DNA from: an uncultured Eudoraea sp.
Lineage (GTDB): Bacteria; Bacteroidota; Bacteroidia; Flavobacteriales; Flavobacteriaceae
Assembly: GCF_947260015.1 (NCBI RefSeq)
Contig: NZ_CAMYOM010000006.1
Location: 62,001-126,000 of the forward strand
Length of the DNA stretch: 64,000 nt
Reading direction: 5' to 3'
The notes beneath the pieces are model-generated. The model searched no databases and was not told the origin of the DNA. It saw only the letters and a program-made list of their open reading frames with translations. The position numbers were made by a program, and so were the translations under genes. Shown here in pieces: positions 17,513 to 25,626 of this stretch. Position 1 is the stretch's first letter, and every line of letters starts with the position of its first letter.

Positions 17513-17589
17513 AATTCGTTTAAACTTAAAATTTCATTCAAATCTTGGAGGAAATTTAAGTACTCCTCTCCGTAGGTGTCGTATAACAT
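17491..17589 (-). CDS. Small acidic protein B (32 aa), paralogue of the protein at 17354-17455
   Basis: An ATG frame of 32 codons encodes MLYDTYGEE, then YLNFLQDLNEIL (residues 10-21) and a tail SLNELAELDYL. The core is shared with small protein A. The tail AELDYL resembles the second half of the repeat unit in the HEAT-protein linker (SELEFLP, FELDFEL), so this protein looks like a free copy of one linker unit. It is very acidic and has no signal or membrane span. It is transcribed first of the pair, about 150 bp after the outer-membrane barrel gene, with its own promoter-like sequence at 17641-17671. I do not recognise a described family. Confidence 0.65.
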   Translation of the reverse strand: MLYDTYGEEYLNFLQDLNEILSLNELAELDYL

Positions 17590-17640
17590 GGTAAGATTGG
17601 GTTTTACATTATTGAGATTTGGGTATCAATAATCATATAG

Positions 17641-17671
17641 TAAACGTAAAAAAATCAATAATATTACCCAA
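17641..17671 (-). promoter_or_regulatory. Bacteroidota-type promoter candidate for the small-protein genes
   Basis: On the minus strand a TTG box is followed after 20 bases by TACGTTTA, which fits the phylum's -7 box TAnnTTTG at seven of eight positions. It is 52 bp upstream of the ATG at 17589, so the small genes could be expressed apart from the polysaccharide genes. Confidence 0.4.
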
Positions 17672-17737
17672 TTAAATGTGGTGAAGCCAGCTAATTTTGT
17701 TGTAAACTATCAATTTGTATCGGTCAGGCAATGTAAA

Positions 17738-18973
17738 TTAGAACTTTGTATGGTACCTAAATCCGGCAGTAAGCGCCAAAAAGAACTTACCCGGATCAAA
17801 GACCAGTTCCTGCCTTGTGATGCCAAGGCTAGCCCTGTAACTGTTAGTTAAGCTATTGCCGGTAAACTGATATTCGAAAAGAAGTTGCTGAGATTCCACA
17901 AAAAGCAATGTCTGGGCCAGTATTATATCACTATCAGAGATGAGTTGCTTAATTTCAGGGGAATAGCCCAAAATCAGGTTTGCTCCAAAATAATTTTCAC
18001 GGTCCTGAAAATACTTTCGCGCCAAAAGACTACCCGAGATGCCCATAGGGCCATCAGATCTTGGTGTAATATAAGGTCTCAAGGAAAAATAATAATTTCC
18101 ATTGTAAAGCCCTACAGAACCAGTATAAATAATAGCCCGGCTGGTTACGAAATCCAAATAACGCATTCCCGCTGATACTTCAAACGCTTTTGGGAGATTA
18201 GCATAGAGCTCAGCCCCTGCTCTATGGTTTGGAAAAATCTGCGAATTGGAATACCCATAATTGGTATAGGCGTAGAATGTTTTAGAAATTTTGGGATAGA
18301 AATCCATCTCATATTGTAATCCGTTGGTATTAAAACGGTTGCTGAAGTTTATTCTAGGAATTATTTTTCCTATCTCAGTTTCGCGAATATACTCCACACC
18401 GGAATAAATCATAGGGTCATATACGATATCAAATACATCAAGGGAATTAACAATTCCTAACCTATTCTTATCGGATTTAGACTCTGTTTCCTTCAATTCT
18501 TCTTTGGCACTCGTTTGAGAAGCATTTTGTTTTTTGTGAATCTCATTTATAATTTCATTGCGCATTGTTTGTATATCCGGATCAGCTTCCATAAAAGTTA
18601 GCGCTTTGTTTGCCAAACCCAAGGCGATTATATAATTCTCGGCATAAATTTCATTTTTGACAGCAGCTATCCACACTTCTTTATTCTGTCTTTCTACTGA
18701 AGTTATTTTGTTGAAATGTTTCCTTGCTTCAGTATGATTACCATCCCAGCTGTATGTTTTAGCAAGAAGGTTTCTGACATCTGTATAATCGGGGTATTTA
18801 GAAAGAATTAGCCGTAAAGTATCTCTGGCGACACTATGGTGCCCTTCAAAAGCAAGATCCCTGGCGACAAAGAAAGAATTGTCCGGATTGCCCTGATATG
18901 CCAATTCTTGTGCTATTCCCTTTTGAAGGAAAAACAACAGAAATAACCCTAAATATATGATTCGATATAACAT
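17738..18973 (-). CDS. YaiO-type outer-membrane beta-barrel protein with TPR domain
   Basis: The 411-residue protein has a signal peptide (cleavage after GIAQ, residue 21), then tetratricopeptide-like helices (about 25-145, e.g. ARDTLRLILSKYPDYTDVRNLLAKTYSWDGNHTEA written in parts: ILSKYPDYTDVRNLLAKTYS), a charged linker and, from about 175, alternating aromatic strands typical of a YaiO-type barrel, ending with the outer-membrane signature GFRYHTKF. A periplasmic TPR plus barrel is the layout of polysaccharide export proteins such as PgaA. Its start overlaps the preceding gene's stop by one base (TAATG), so it is co-translated. An export pore for the glycan made by the GT2 protein is the likely role. 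Confidence 0.8.
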   Translation of the reverse strand: MLYRIIYLGLFLLFFLQKGIAQELAYQGNPDNSFFVARDLAFEGHHSVARDTLRLILSKYPDYTDVRNLLAKTYSWDGNHTEARKHFNKITSVERQNKEVWIAAVKNEIYAENYIIALGLANKALTFMEADPDIQTMRNEIINEIHKKQNASQTSAKEELKETESKSDKNRLGIVNSLDVFDIVYDPMIYSGVEYIRETEIGKIIPRINFSNRFNTNGLQYEMDFYPKISKTFYAYTNYGYSNSQIFPNHRAGAELYANLPKAFEVSAGMRYLDFVTSRAIIYTGSVGLYNGNYYFSLRPYITPRSDGPMGISGSLLARKYFQDRENYFGANLILGYSPEIKQLISDSDIILAQTLLFVESQQLLFEYQFTGNSLTNSYRASLGITRQELVFDPGKFFLALTAGFRYHTKF

Positions 18974-21369
18974 TAGTTCCTATTAGAAATTAAAGGTGAT
19001 TCATCAATTGATTTTTGTAATTTTTTTTGATTGTCTTCCAGTTCTTTATTTTTATCAATTTTCTGCCGAGCCCGCTTCATTTTGTTTTGTACTTCTTTAT
19101 TCTGAATGTTATTCCTCTCTATCATACGTTGAAGAGACAAAGCGCGATGGTTATTATCTGACCAGAAAAAGACATCTAATAAAGCGGCATAGCCATCAGC
19201 ATATATAGGGTACTTTTGAATAGCTCCTTCCAGAATATCAATTGCGATATCATACCTACCTTCCCAAGCGTGGATTCTTCCCATTAATATTTCCGTATCC
19301 GCATGACCCGGTACCTGAGATAAAATATATCCACTTAAAAGAAGGGCACGTTGCGTATCACCTTTAAAGGCTAATTCTTTTGCTGTATTGTACGCCTTAT
19401 CATAGTCACTACTATTAAAAACACTATTTATCCAAACCATCTCCTCTTTGGAAGGGTTAATTTTTAGTTGAGCGAACAAGTTTAATGAGGAAGGAATAAT
19501 TTTGTTATTTTTCATAACGTATTTATTGACCGCTTTGAAATACTTATAATGTTCTTTTACCTCTTGTTTTAATACTGAAGGATCAGGATCTGTCAATTTC
19601 AGTTCACTATCAAGTTCAAATAAATTACCCCCAGTAAGAAAATGATTGCCGTAAACAAAATCCTGAATATTGCTATTATGTCTCAATAGAGGAATCTTTT
19701 TAGTTGAGTCAAATACCCCATCATGAATTAGTCCTTTCCCCAGCCAGGCAACTTCATCTGGAATTGTTATATCATATCGCGATTCTAATAGCCCCAGGAT
19801 TGCCGGTGAAACGTCTTCGTGGGAAACCAAAGAAGCTATCTTTGCTGGCTGCTTTAATAAAGGACTGTAGATAATTAAAGGCACCCTGTATCTTCCTAAA
19901 TTATCTTCCTGCGGCAGATCGGTAAGGTTATGACTGCCGGTAATTATAAAGATGGTGTTGGCGTAATCCTGATTTCCGGCATATGAAGAGAAAAATGATT
20001 TTAATGCACTATCAGCGTAAATAATACTGGCAAAAACCTCTTTATTCTTTTTTACCAACTTTAAAGGCCTTGACTGCATTTTTCCTTCAGCTAAAATTTT
20101 GTCAACCTTAAGGATATAAGCTTCTTTTTCAGGAATAAGAAAGGGCTTTTTAGAGCTTAAGGTAAAGAAGACATCTAATCTTGGTTTTTTAGAACTAAAG
20201 AGATCATTTTGCCATTTCTGAAAAAGTTCTTTATCAGGATACCCAAGGGATATTCCTGCTGCATCTTCATTTTGTTTTTGATATTTGCTTCCAAACCCTT
20301 TGCTGTCCAAAATAAAATCAACTCTTTCTTCATAGATAAATTTGTCTAATTGATTTAGTGCACTGTTCCCACCATAGTTAAAAGAAGTAGTGTAATTATT
20401 TTTTTTAAGGATCCCATAAATAGTCTGTCTGGCGGGAGAATCAGACGAATTGGTAAAACCATTCTCTCCAAACGGCAAAGAACCTAATAAACACGGTAAT
20501 GCAGCATGGCTTTCTCCAGCATTACTCAAATAATTATTCCAAACCATGGATTTGGCCTGAAGCGAATCTAAAAAAGGAGTAAATCCATGATATATTGACC
20601 TATCACCAACAAAATCTGATCCCAGACCTTCTATCATTATAAAAACCAAATTGGGTTTCCTATCCTTTAAATTAAAGTAGGGAGCAAGTCTTTTATTAGG
20701 AACATAGTTGTGTAATAAAGGATACTCTTCTTCTCCTTCATACTTATTAAAATCAAAAATCTCATCAGCTACACTATACGCTAAATGCTGTAGTTTATTT
20801 TCGTTAACTGGGTTTTTATCGGAAGTTAAAGTGGCTAGAAATAAACTAAATAGAATAATAGTTAGTGGAAACATCCGGCTAATACCACCATATACGGAAG
20901 CTGTAAATTTATAAAAGAAGTATAGAAACCCTGCCATAACGGGTAGCAAAAGCAAGATAGAGAGTATCAAGGTAGATGCAGATGTCCTACTATTATAGAC
21001 TTCTAAAAATCCTGTACCAAGTATGTCGTAGTTTCTCACATAGAATTCTATTAATAAGCCCTCTATAATTAAAATAACAATGAATAGAATGCATGTAACT
21101 TTTAATCCCAAAGAATGTTTCTTATCCTCCAAATAATTAAATAGGAAAGCCATAAAAACACCGATCATGGCTGTAAAACCAGAATGATGCACAACTAAAA
21201 GTAATAGGCTTTTAGTCAATACCCCATCGAGAACACCCGCCATATACAGGCGTACGTTTTGATAAAATGACAAAACCACCAAACATAAGAAAAAGGCCAT
21301 TATAAGGCGTATAAAGTCCCTTAAGGTCTTTCGCCCGGCATTTTCCGAAATGTTATTGACTTTCTGCAT
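18973..21369 (-). CDS. LtaS/sulfatase-like membrane protein with C-terminal TPRs, probably inactive enzyme
   Basis: About 798 residues: five N-terminal membrane spans (about 20-37, 53-80, 92-110, 131-153, 167-182), a periplasmic alkaline phosphatase-superfamily domain (about 238-590) and TPR helices (about 640-760). The metal Glu is present (FIMIEG, E247) and a Ser (NAGES, S287) sits where the nucleophile belongs. However, the family's substrate-site His before PF is Lys (SSKKPF, 407-408) and the Asp of the usual (A/G)DH motif is Ser (TGSH, S479). Two expected metal or phosphate ligands are therefore lost and a binding rather than catalytic role is likely. I use ATG 21369, 4 bp after the GT2 stop; a TTG at 21387 would add six residues. 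Confidence 0.75.
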   Translation of the reverse strand: MQKVNNISENAGRKTLRDFIRLIMAFFLCLVVLSFYQNVRLYMAGVLDGVLTKSLLLLVVHHSGFTAMIGVFMAFLFNYLEDKKHSLGLKVTCILFIVILIIEGLLIEFYVRNYDILGTGFLEVYNSRTSASTLILSILLLLPVMAGFLYFFYKFTASVYGGISRMFPLTIILFSLFLATLTSDKNPVNENKLQHLAYSVADEIFDFNKYEGEEEYPLLHNYVPNKRLAPYFNLKDRKPNLVFIMIEGLGSDFVGDRSIYHGFTPFLDSLQAKSMVWNNYLSNAGESHAALPCLLGSLPFGENGFTNSSDSPARQTIYGILKKNNYTTSFNYGGNSALNQLDKFIYEERVDFILDSKGFGSKYQKQNEDAAGISLGYPDKELFQKWQNDLFSSKKPRLDVFFTLSSKKPFLIPEKEAYILKVDKILAEGKMQSRPLKLVKKNKEVFASIIYADSALKSFFSSYAGNQDYANTIFIITGSHNLTDLPQEDNLGRYRVPLIIYSPLLKQPAKIASLVSHEDVSPAILGLLESRYDITIPDEVAWLGKGLIHDGVFDSTKKIPLLRHNSNIQDFVYGNHFLTGGNLFELDSELKLTDPDPSVLKQEVKEHYKYFKAVNKYVMKNNKIIPSSLNLFAQLKINPSKEEMVWINSVFNSSDYDKAYNTAKELAFKGDTQRALLLSGYILSQVPGHADTEILMGRIHAWEGRYDIAIDILEGAIQKYPIYADGYAALLDVFFWSDNNHRALSLQRMIERNNIQNKEVQNKMKRARQKIDKNKELEDNQKKLQKSIDESPLISNRN

Positions 21370-21373
21370 TTTA

Positions 21374-22801
21374 TTATGTTTTAGCAAATCCTTTTCGTAC
21401 CTGTGATCCCCAGCCCGTTTTTACTTTAAACAGTTTCTTGTAATTACCCCTAATGGCCGACCATACCACTAAAGGGTGAAATGTAATTGGTTCAATTATT
21501 GCACACAACATAAGAATAAGTATATCCTTAGTCTTTGAATATTGATTGTAAGAAAACAGTTCCCATAGAATTGCATAGAATGAGAACATAATGGAAAAAG
21601 TATAGACTGTAATGGTAATGGCTAAAAAGAAGTCAACGTTTAGAATTCCCATATAGTAAAATATGATAACAGAGAAAAAACCTATGAATTCTAAAATTGG
21701 GGCCAGCCATTCATAAAAAAACCAATAAGGATAACTAAGCATACCAAGTCGGCCAAACTTAGGATTAAAAAACATATCCCTATGTGCAAACAGGGTTTCC
21801 AGGTTTCCACGTGCCCATCTATCTCGCTGATTTACCAGGTTTTTAGTACTTTCCGGAACTTCTGTCCAACATAGTGGATCCGGGATATATTCAATAGTAT
21901 AGGGAAGTTTGCGCTCATGCATATGACGCCTCATTCTAAATACAATCTCCATATCTTCTCCTACTGTTTTTGTATCATAACCACCTACTTCCAGGGCTAT
22001 TTCCCGATCGAAGAATCCAAAAGCACCAGAAATGATAAGCAGACTATCTATACGGCCCCAAGCCATCCTTCCTAAAAGAAAAGATCGGGTATATTCTAAC
22101 AATTGAAATCTGGCCAGCCAATTTTTTGGAAGCCTTATCTCCTCCAAAGTTCCCCCTGAAATTTTACTCGAATTGGCTACACGAATTACACCGCCAACGG
22201 CAATTACCCTTTTTTGAGTTCTTTGATAAAATGATTTTACAACATGTAATAACGCATCAGGTCTTAAAAGGCAATCCACATCTATGCAGCCTACATATTT
22301 ATTTGCTGATAGTTGTATGCCCGTATTTAAGGCATCAGATTTACCACCATTTTCTTTATCAATAACTGTTAGCTTTGAGAAGGAGCGCTGCCTTGATTTG
22401 TAAACTCCGCGTATAGGTTTTGAACTCCATTCGGGGTCTATTATCCGTTCCACTTTCTCCAGATCATAGGCGTCTATCATTTTCTGTAAAGTGTCATCCT
22501 TACTTCCATCATTAACCACCATTACCTCATAATTCACATATTGTAGGGAAAGAAGAGACCGTATGTTTTCAACTATGGTCAACCCCTCGTTATAGGCCGG
22601 AGCAATAATAGTAATGCTTGGTGCCAACGGTGAAGCCATTATCCTGGATAGGTCGACGAAGCTGTTTTTATTTCTATAATGGATAGAATTTCTTGTAGAC
22701 AAGTACCCCATAATACTAAACATGGCGAATAGTACCACTGTAAACACAAGAAAAACAATGTTTATATAATCTATGAATATTTTGAATAAACTACTATCCA
22801 T
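21374..22801 (-). CDS. Processive family-2 glycosyltransferase (BcsA/PgaC/hyaluronan synthase-like)
   Basis: The 475-residue membrane protein has one N-terminal span (about 12-34), a cytoplasmic GT2 domain and four or so C-terminal spans (about 350-450). All hallmark residues of processive synthases are there: VVNDGS (D98), the DxD site CIDVDC (D174, D176), the catalytic GEDME (D283) and QRDRW (325-329). Such enzymes polymerise a sugar from UDP-donors and push the chain across the inner membrane. The closest functional models are PgaC and cellulose or hyaluronan synthases; the polymer cannot be told. Its start overlaps the HEAT gene's end by 8 bp. With the downstream YaiO-type pore it defines an exopolysaccharide locus. 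Confidence 0.88.
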   Translation of the reverse strand: MDSSLFKIFIDYINIVFLVFTVVLFAMFSIMGYLSTRNSIHYRNKNSFVDLSRIMASPLAPSITIIAPAYNEGLTIVENIRSLLSLQYVNYEVMVVNDGSKDDTLQKMIDAYDLEKVERIIDPEWSSKPIRGVYKSRQRSFSKLTVIDKENGGKSDALNTGIQLSANKYVGCIDVDCLLRPDALLHVVKSFYQRTQKRVIAVGGVIRVANSSKISGGTLEEIRLPKNWLARFQLLEYTRSFLLGRMAWGRIDSLLIISGAFGFFDREIALEVGGYDTKTVGEDMEIVFRMRRHMHERKLPYTIEYIPDPLCWTEVPESTKNLVNQRDRWARGNLETLFAHRDMFFNPKFGRLGMLSYPYWFFYEWLAPILEFIGFFSVIIFYYMGILNVDFFLAITITVYTFSIMFSFYAILWELFSYNQYSKTKDILILMLCAIIEPITFHPLVVWSAIRGNYKKLFKVKTGWGSQVRKGFAKT

Positions 22802-25217
22802 TAAACTTCTCCTTTAGTTTTTTCGGGAATGAAATGATATTTCCTATGAGCGAACTCAATACCTTCTCTTCCTTTCTATTCTCTTCTTTTTTATTGATTT
22901 CATTTATCTCCTGGTCATCTTCTAAGTCCTCTAATGGAGTGCCCACCAACTCAAAATCTAACTCAAATAGATGCATTTGATTATTGTCGTTTTCACTAAT
23001 TAAATCGTTTAAAAAACAAAATTCTAAAGACTTCATGTTATCCTCTTCTTTATCCAGGATGTTCGGATCTATTGTGTTTATATGGTTTATAGAATCAGGT
23101 CTTTGTTCATCTAAACCAGGTTGTTGAGCTTCTAAGTCAATAGTTTGTATTTGAGTTAGAGTCTCTTCAGTTTCTATTTCAGGTGTTAAAAGTGCCTGCA
23201 ATTCTTTTAATATTATTTCTGATTTAGCTCTTACTTTTTTATCGCTATCATTTAAAAGTGTTTTTAAAAAAAGAACTTCTTTCTCATCACCCACAGCCAA
23301 TATTTCATCTAATAAAATTATTTTAGACTCGGTATCACAGGTTCGGAATAATTCCTGGAAAATGCTGAATCCTCTAAATTCCTGAATAGGATTTACATTT
23401 TCGTTATCGCTATGATCAGCCTCAATATTATAATTCAATTGAGGATCATTTAAGCCGTCAGAATGTCCAGTATTATCGTATACTTCAGATTCCTTTGCAA
23501 ATGCCATCCAGTCTATCGATTTTTGGGCTATAGTTTCGGAACTTTCGAGTTCTTCCTTTGGCAACCAGTCAACTTCCAGGAATTTGTTATGCAAATTTGA
23601 AATTCTTTCTTCTTGAATTACTTGCTCTTCGTTTACTTCTATAGCTAATATGTTTTCATCCGTGGTAATCAAATCTTCTGAATCTTCCTCTGCATTCCTT
23701 TCAACAACCATTGGTAAAAATTCCAATTCTGAATCTTCCTCATTTTCATTCACATAATCTTCATCATGGGTTTTGATTTTATCAAGAATTGCCTCTAATT
23801 CTTCTTTAAAACTTTCCTCTTCCAGAATTTCTTCCCTTTCAACATCACTATTCTCAGAATTTTGAGGGTCCACAGTTGACTTTATTTTCTCTTCTTCTGA
23901 TACCATCGGTAAGAAATCCAGGGGTAAATAGTTCACTTCCTGATCCGATTCATTAAATTCCGTCAGGATGTCATCCAATTCCTCCATAAAGCAGAGATCA
24001 AAAATTATTTCATCCTCAAATTCAGGATCCAAATAATCCTGTATGTCTAATGTATCTTCTTCATGGTCCGAAGCCGGTAGACCGTCGTCCTTATTTAACT
24101 CGTTATTATTCATAACTTCCGATAATTGAGTAGAATTGTCTTCTACATTATTTTTAAAATTTTTCGTGGCAATATTTTTATCAATTCCTTCTGTTGGAAC
24201 ATAGGTTTCTGGCGCTATGGCATTAATTGTACTTATAGCTTTACTTTTTACAAGGAAATTTGACTCTTTATTTACTATAGTTTGAAGAAATTCTAAATCT
24301 TCCTCTTTCCCTAATGAAGAAATGGTGTCGAGAATCTGTAATTTAATATCCACCTTACAGTTTCGAAAGACAGATTTTAAAGTATACAAAGCTTCAAAAA
24401 CACCAAAATCCTTAATACATTGAATGGCTTCTGATTTAATCTGGTCATTCCTATGTTTTACTAATTCAATCATAGACTTATTAGCGTCATTTTGGTTATA
24501 ATGCTTAATAAGCCGAAGGGCAAATAAAACCACATCCCTGTTTTTGGAGGTAAGCCAGGCCTTAAATCGCGGAGGTGAAAAGTCCTCAAAATTCCTTAGT
24601 ACATCGAGTAGTTTTAATTGTTGCCACTCTGAGATTCCATATCTTGTAGTATCTAAAAAATACGCAATGCCTTCATGCTTTAATGTAACCGTTGCTATTT
24701 GCGCTTGTTTGCGCACTACCCCTCTTTTATCATTAATAAACTTTTTTATAAATCCATAAGCAACTAATACTCTCATTTGGGCTAATTCAAGTATTCCCTT
24801 AGAAACGAGCTCCCAGCGCCAACTCTTTAATTTTTTAAAGGCATCTAGATGTAGTTCAAGGTCCTGGTATAATTTATATAAACGATTACGAGAATCACCA
24901 GAAAGGTCTTTTTGAAGATCTAATAAGATCTCCGTTAATACTAATCTGCTAAATGGTGATTTCAATAGATCACGAATTTCAATTTTTAATTTTATGTATT
25001 CATAATTTTCCTCCTTTGTGGAATCTGTCTCGTAGAAGAGAAAATTGCTGATGATAGGTGCCAGTATCTTTTTTTGATGGGATACTTTCGACCTTTTAGC
25101 AGAAAGACGGTTTCTGAATATAAAAACAAATGCAAAGAATAAGATCCCGAGTCCGGAAAACAATATTGTTAAATCCCACAAAAGATCCGTATGGATCTTT
25201 GGCGCACTTATCAGCAT
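22794..25217 (-). CDS. Membrane-anchored HEAT-repeat protein with long acidic repeat linker
   Basis: About 807 residues. One membrane span (about 13-35) is followed by basic residues, then HEAT-like helices to about 340 (e.g. VLFALRLIKHYNQNDANKSMI, shown in parts; KSEAIQCIKDFGVFEALYTL). An acidic, low-complexity region (about 355-610) follows, with repeated short motifs (FMEELDDILTEFN, 410-422; SFKEELEAILDKI, 469-481; LPLDFLPMV and ELEFLPMV), then another HEAT unit (about 615-678) and an acidic tail with a further motif copy. It probably works as a cytoplasmic scaffold for the GT2 enzyme and the response regulator. No enzyme motif seen. I use ATG 25217; a TTG at 25250 is also open. Order: kinase, regulator, this gene, GT2. 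Confidence 0.75.
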   Translation of the reverse strand: MLISAPKIHTDLLWDLTILFSGLGILFFAFVFIFRNRLSAKRSKVSHQKKILAPIISNFLFYETDSTKEENYEYIKLKIEIRDLLKSPFSRLVLTEILLDLQKDLSGDSRNRLYKLYQDLELHLDAFKKLKSWRWELVSKGILELAQMRVLVAYGFIKKFINDKRGVVRKQAQIATVTLKHEGIAYFLDTTRYGISEWQQLKLLDVLRNFEDFSPPRFKAWLTSKNRDVVLFALRLIKHYNQNDANKSMIELVKHRNDQIKSEAIQCIKDFGVFEALYTLKSVFRNCKVDIKLQILDTISSLGKEEDLEFLQTIVNKESNFLVKSKAISTINAIAPETYVPTEGIDKNIATKNFKNNVEDNSTQLSEVMNNNELNKDDGLPASDHEEDTLDIQDYLDPEFEDEIIFDLCFMEELDDILTEFNESDQEVNYLPLDFLPMVSEEEKIKSTVDPQNSENSDVEREEILEEESFKEELEAILDKIKTHDEDYVNENEEDSELEFLPMVVERNAEEDSEDLITTDENILAIEVNEEQVIQEERISNLHNKFLEVDWLPKEELESSETIAQKSIDWMAFAKESEVYDNTGHSDGLNDPQLNYNIEADHSDNENVNPIQEFRGFSIFQELFRTCDTESKIILLDEILAVGDEKEVLFLKTLLNDSDKKVRAKSEIILKELQALLTPEIETEETLTQIQTIDLEAQQPGLDEQRPDSINHINTIDPNILDKEEDNMKSLEFCFLNDLISENDNNQMHLFELDFELVGTPLEDLEDDQEINEINKKEENRKEEKVLSSLIGNIISFPKKLKEKFNG
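22941..24005 (-). repeat. Degenerate bipartite motif repeats in the HEAT-protein linker
   Basis: The coding sequence holds at least three copies of a two-part motif: 23901-24005 (FMEELDDIL ... LPLDFLPMV), 23706-23825 (FKEELEAIL ... SELEFLPMV) and 22941-23027 (FLNDLI ... LFELDFELV), plus a partial copy with VDWLPKE near 23550-23600. Spacing and surrounding residues vary, so these are conserved short linear motifs rather than DNA duplications. The same two parts occur in the small proteins at 17354-17589. Confidence 0.6.
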
Positions 25218-25253
25218 AATGCTGCGATATGTTTGTGAGACTATTTCCAAAAA

Positions 25254-25625
25254 TTATTTTTTATTTAGCTCCCTTCCCACCCTAACCAAAAGTTCCGAAG
25301 GACTCACTGGTTTAGATATAAAGTCATTGGCTCCTAATTCAAAAGCACTAAGAACATTTTCTTCGTTTCCTGCAGACGAAATAATGATTATTGGAATCTT
25401 TGAATTCAATTGGTTTCTTACATAATCTATAAGTTCAATTCCAGAGAAATAGGGCATCATTATATCACTGACAATAATATCAGGAGTTGCCGTTTTAAGA
25501 TATTCTTTTACATCCCTGCCATCTTTCGCTAAATGGACATTATAGCCCCCTTTTTGAAGTCTATAATCCAATAAAGATGCTAGCAACTCATCGTCCTCCG
25601 CTAATAACAGATTCTTCTTTACCAT
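25254..25625 (-). CDS. Single-domain response regulator (REC only)
   Basis: A 123-residue CheY-like receiver: acidic pocket AEDD (9-12), phosphorylation site D54 (IIVSDIMMP), the switch Ser pair in IIISSAG and the conserved Lys in ISKPVSP. There is no output domain, so it must act by binding another protein or passing on a phosphate. It lies 1 bp after the hybrid kinase gene and 36 bp before the HEAT gene, so the natural partner is a protein of the polysaccharide locus. Confidence 0.93.
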   Translation of the reverse strand: MVKKNLLLAEDDELLASLLDYRLQKGGYNVHLAKDGRDVKEYLKTATPDIIVSDIMMPYFSGIELIDYVRNQLNSKIPIIIISSAGNEENVLSAFELGANDFISKPVSPSELLVRVGRELNKK

Positions 25626-25626
25626 C

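Noticed and set aside
17354-17589. RiPP (modified peptide) precursor pair
   Set aside because: The genes nearby encode no maturase, lanthipeptide synthetase, radical SAM enzyme or peptidase-transporter, and the peptides lack a double-Gly leader.
18973-21369. Active lipoteichoic acid synthase or sulfatase
   Set aside because: Key His and Asp positions are replaced and the organism is Gram-negative; no sulfatase-type Cys or Ser maturation motif is seen.
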